From Pseudomonadota bacterium (GTDB lineage: Bacteria > Pseudomonadota > Gammaproteobacteria > Steroidobacterales > Steroidobacteraceae): 64,000 nt of DNA. Below, in pieces: positions 62,248 through 64,000 of the stretch. The first letter of the stretch is position 1, and every line of letters begins with the position of its first letter. Below the pieces are notes generated by a model. It had not been told where the DNA came from. It saw nothing but the letters and a program-made list of their open reading frames with translations, and made no database searches. Where the stretch lies: the NCBI GenBank assembly GCA_023423935.1, contig JAFAEQ010000033.1, positions 1 through 64,000 on the forward strand. Direction: 5' to 3'. The position numbers and the translations under genes are program-made.

Positions 62248-62877
62248 TCACGCCTGACCGACTTCGAGCACCATGCGCACGAGATGTGCGAGCGACGACG
62301 CCTGCATCTTTTCCATGACGCGCGCGCGATGAATCTCGACGGTGCGCTGACTGAGCTTCAGATCGCCTGCGATGACTTTGTTTGCCTTGCCGTGCACCAC
62401 CAGATCGAGCACTTCACGTTCGCGCGGCGTCAACGTTTCGAGTCTGCGTCGAATATCTTTGCGTTCGCCGAGTGCAGCGCGATTGTTATTGTCTTTTTCG
62501 AGCGCCTGATTGATGCGGTCGATCAGATCCTGGTCGCGAAAGGGCTTCTGAATGAAATCCACGGCACCTGCCTGCATCGCCTCGACCGCCATGGGCACGT
62601 CGCCATGACCGGTGATGAAGATGATCGGCAGAATGGAATGGCGCTCGTTCAGTTTCTGCTGGAGCTCGAGCCCCGACATGCCGGGCATGCGGATGTCGAG
62701 CACCAGACATCCCGAACGATCCTCGCTGTACGCGTCGATGAATTCCTGCCCTGAACTGTAAGTCTCGACGGCCTGACCCACCGATCTGAGCAACAGCTTC
62801 AATGCATCGCGCACCGCAGCGTCGTCGTCGACCACGAAGATCGTTGGCCGCGCATTGCTGACAGTTACCCTCATCAT
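62248..62877 (-). CDS. FixJ/TodT-type LuxR-family response regulator
   Basis: A 209-residue regulator: receiver (1-125; FVVDDDAAVRDAL, phospho-Asp61 in LVLDIRMPGMSG, Thr in FITGHGD, Lys in IQKPF) and a LuxR HTH (LTPREREVLDLVVHGKANKV). It should activate target promoters when phosphorylated by the overlapping kinase (4-bp overlap at 62874-62877). Targets unknown; redox or aromatic-compound sensing is typical of the group. Confidence 0.93.
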   Translation of the reverse strand: MMRVTVSNARPTIFVVDDDAAVRDALKLLLRSVGQAVETYSSGQEFIDAYSEDRSGCLVLDIRMPGMSGLELQQKLNERHSILPIIFITGHGDVPMAVEAMQAGAVDFIQKPFRDQDLIDRINQALEKDNNNRAALGERKDIRRRLETLTPREREVLDLVVHGKANKVIAGDLKLSQRTVEIHRARVMEKMQASSLAHLVRMVLEVGQA

Positions 62878-64000
62878 CTGACTCCCTGCTCAACGCCGGC
62901 CACGGCCGGCAATGTGAAAAAGAAACGAGCACCGCCCCCGGGATTGCTGCTGCACCAGAGCTTGCCACCATGCGCGCGCACGATGGAGCGACTGATGGAC
63001 AAGCCCAGCCCCGTACCGCCGGGCTTGGTACTGAAGAACGGATTGAACAACTCCGCGAGCGCAGCCGGATCGACGCCAGGACCTCGGTCGGCCACCATGA
63101 ATTCGACGTCGCCTTCCGCATCCACGCGCGTGCGCAGAAAGATCTCGCGCTGCGGCTCTGGAATCTCGAGCATGGCATCGATGCTGTTGCGCACAAGATT
63201 CAGGATCACTTGCTGTATCTGCACCGCGTCGGCTTGCACGAGCGGCGCATTCTGCGCGGCTTCGATCCGGATGCGCACGCCATGGTGCCGGGCATCCGTC
63301 TGTGCAAGCGTCTGCACATCATCGAGCAGCCGATTCGGCTCGACGGGGTCGCGCTTCACTTCGCGGTTCTTCACGAAGCTGCGCAGTCGGCGAATCACTT
63401 CGCCCGCACGCAGCGCCTGCGCACCGATCTGCTCGAGCGCTGCCCTGATGTCCTCCTGATCAACGTTGCCCGAAGCAATGAGCCGCTGACATGCCTGCGC
63501 ATAGGTCGCGATCGCCGTGAGCGGCTGGTTCACCTCGTGTGCAATGCCCGCCGCCATTTCGCCCATCGTCGAGATGCGACCGTAGTGTGCGATGCGATCC
63601 TGCATCTGCCGCGCCTCATCTTCGGCGCGACGCCGATCGGTGATGTCGTGGAGTGTCCCGACTTGTCGCAGCGCCTTGCCATCGGCCGTCCGGGTGGTCT
63701 GCGCGATGTGATGCACGTAACGCATGGTGCCGTCGGGATGAATGATGCGGTACTCGATGTCCGCAGAACGCGCACCCGCCGCGAGCTCATCGCGCATTTG
63801 CAGCCACCGGGTTCGATCCGCAGGGTGGATCATGGGCTCGAGATATTCGTATACGCCGATATAGCGCTCGCCGTAGCGCCGCCCGAGCACACGATACAGG
63901 TGCGGCGACCAGTAGTCCTCGAACTTGCCGTCGAAGTGCACGACGTAGTTGCCGAGATTGGCAATCTCCTGAGCGATGGTGAGCTGCGCTTCGCTGCGCC
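62874..64000 (-). CDS. PAS-domain sensor histidine kinase (5' part beyond window)
   Basis: The C-terminal 375 residues of a FixL/TodS-like kinase; the frame stays open to the right edge, so the start is outside. Visible are a PAS domain (NLGNYVVHF onward; IEYRIIHPDGTMRYVHHI, with PAC), a HisKA box with phospho-His in MGEMAAGIAHEVNQPLTAIA and an HATPase domain (DRGPGVDP, GTGLGLSIS). The PAS ligand cannot be read from sequence; no haem-binding His was identified. It is coupled to the FixJ-like gene. Confidence 0.9.
   Translation of the reverse strand, partial: RSEAQLTIAQEIANLGNYVVHFDGKFEDYWSPHLYRVLGRRYGERYIGVYEYLEPMIHPADRTRWLQMRDELAAGARSADIEYRIIHPDGTMRYVHHIAQTTRTADGKALRQVGTLHDITDRRRAEDEARQMQDRIAHYGRISTMGEMAAGIAHEVNQPLTAIATYAQACQRLIASGNVDQEDIRAALEQIGAQALRAGEVIRRLRSFVKNREVKRDPVEPNRLLDDVQTLAQTDARHHGVRIRIEAAQNAPLVQADAVQIQQVILNLVRNSIDAMLEIPEPQREIFLRTRVDAEGDVEFMVADRGPGVDPAALAELFNPFFSTKPGGTGLGLSISRSIVRAHGGKLWCSSNPGGGARFFFTLPAVAGVEQGVR

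Overview
The window is GC-rich and densely coded. It looks like a chromosomal segment of a free-living aerobic proteobacterium, most likely a gammaproteobacterium of the Steroidobacter/Nevskia/Xanthomonadales type. That placement is inferred from the mix of families: a GlyGly-CTERM protease, a PA0069-type radical SAM protein, a TreS-maltokinase fusion, NasS/NasT, a FixLJ-like pair and Ser/Thr kinases with TPRs. No rRNA, tRNA, phage, IS or CRISPR was recognised.

Layout. 0-1.4 kb: amrB-amrA (MEMO and AMMECR1 families), with the amrB start apparently frameshifted. 1.5-4.8 kb: a trehalose synthase-maltokinase fusion whose kinase catalytic loop is degenerate. 5.1-22.7 kb: a TPR/TonB-C protein facing a long minus-strand locus. 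Read in transcription order, that locus encodes a lipoprotein, a 990-residue Gly/Ser/Ala-rich lipoprotein, another lipoprotein, a transmembrane Ser/Thr kinase, an FHA-PEGA-FGE protein, a small exported protein, a MotA/TolQ/ExbB channel, an actin-like/FHA protein, two membrane-anchored coiled-coil VWA proteins and a last lipoprotein. I read it as one envelope-spanning, phospho-regulated and probably proton-motive-force-driven machine. It is the best candidate here for an undescribed system.

22.9-31.8 kb: a radical SAM gene, then a general stress response module of the kind known mainly from Alphaproteobacteria: a HisKA_2 sensor kinase, an EcfG-type sigma factor, NepR and divergent PhyR. Three exact GGAAC-N16/17-CGTT promoter matches lie in front of nepR-ecfG, a DUF1328 membrane peptide and a small lipoprotein. 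A phospholipase D-family protein, small envelope proteins, an alpha/beta hydrolase and a histone H1-like protein follow.

32-48.8 kb: a Ser/Thr kinase with TPRs, ilvA, a Tat-exported PLP enzyme, two hydrolase/peptidase genes, a Tat-type epimerase, a lipoprotein, a cupin, a TPR protein, the nasT-nasS nitrate-sensing pair (no nitrate genes beside it) and a TfoX-N protein. 49-57.9 kb: a beta-oxidation pair, gloA, divergently arranged ilvB and ilvN, a glutathione transferase, a quinone oxidoreductase and a P-II protein. 58.4-64 kb: a GlyGly-CTERM metalloprotease, a DnaJ-family co-chaperone and a PAS kinase/FixJ regulator pair followed by a degenerate receiver. The kinase runs off the right edge.

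Intergenic DNA holds two CTAG-dense islands that share inverted arms, and a dispersed 17-base motif whose copies differ only by transitions.
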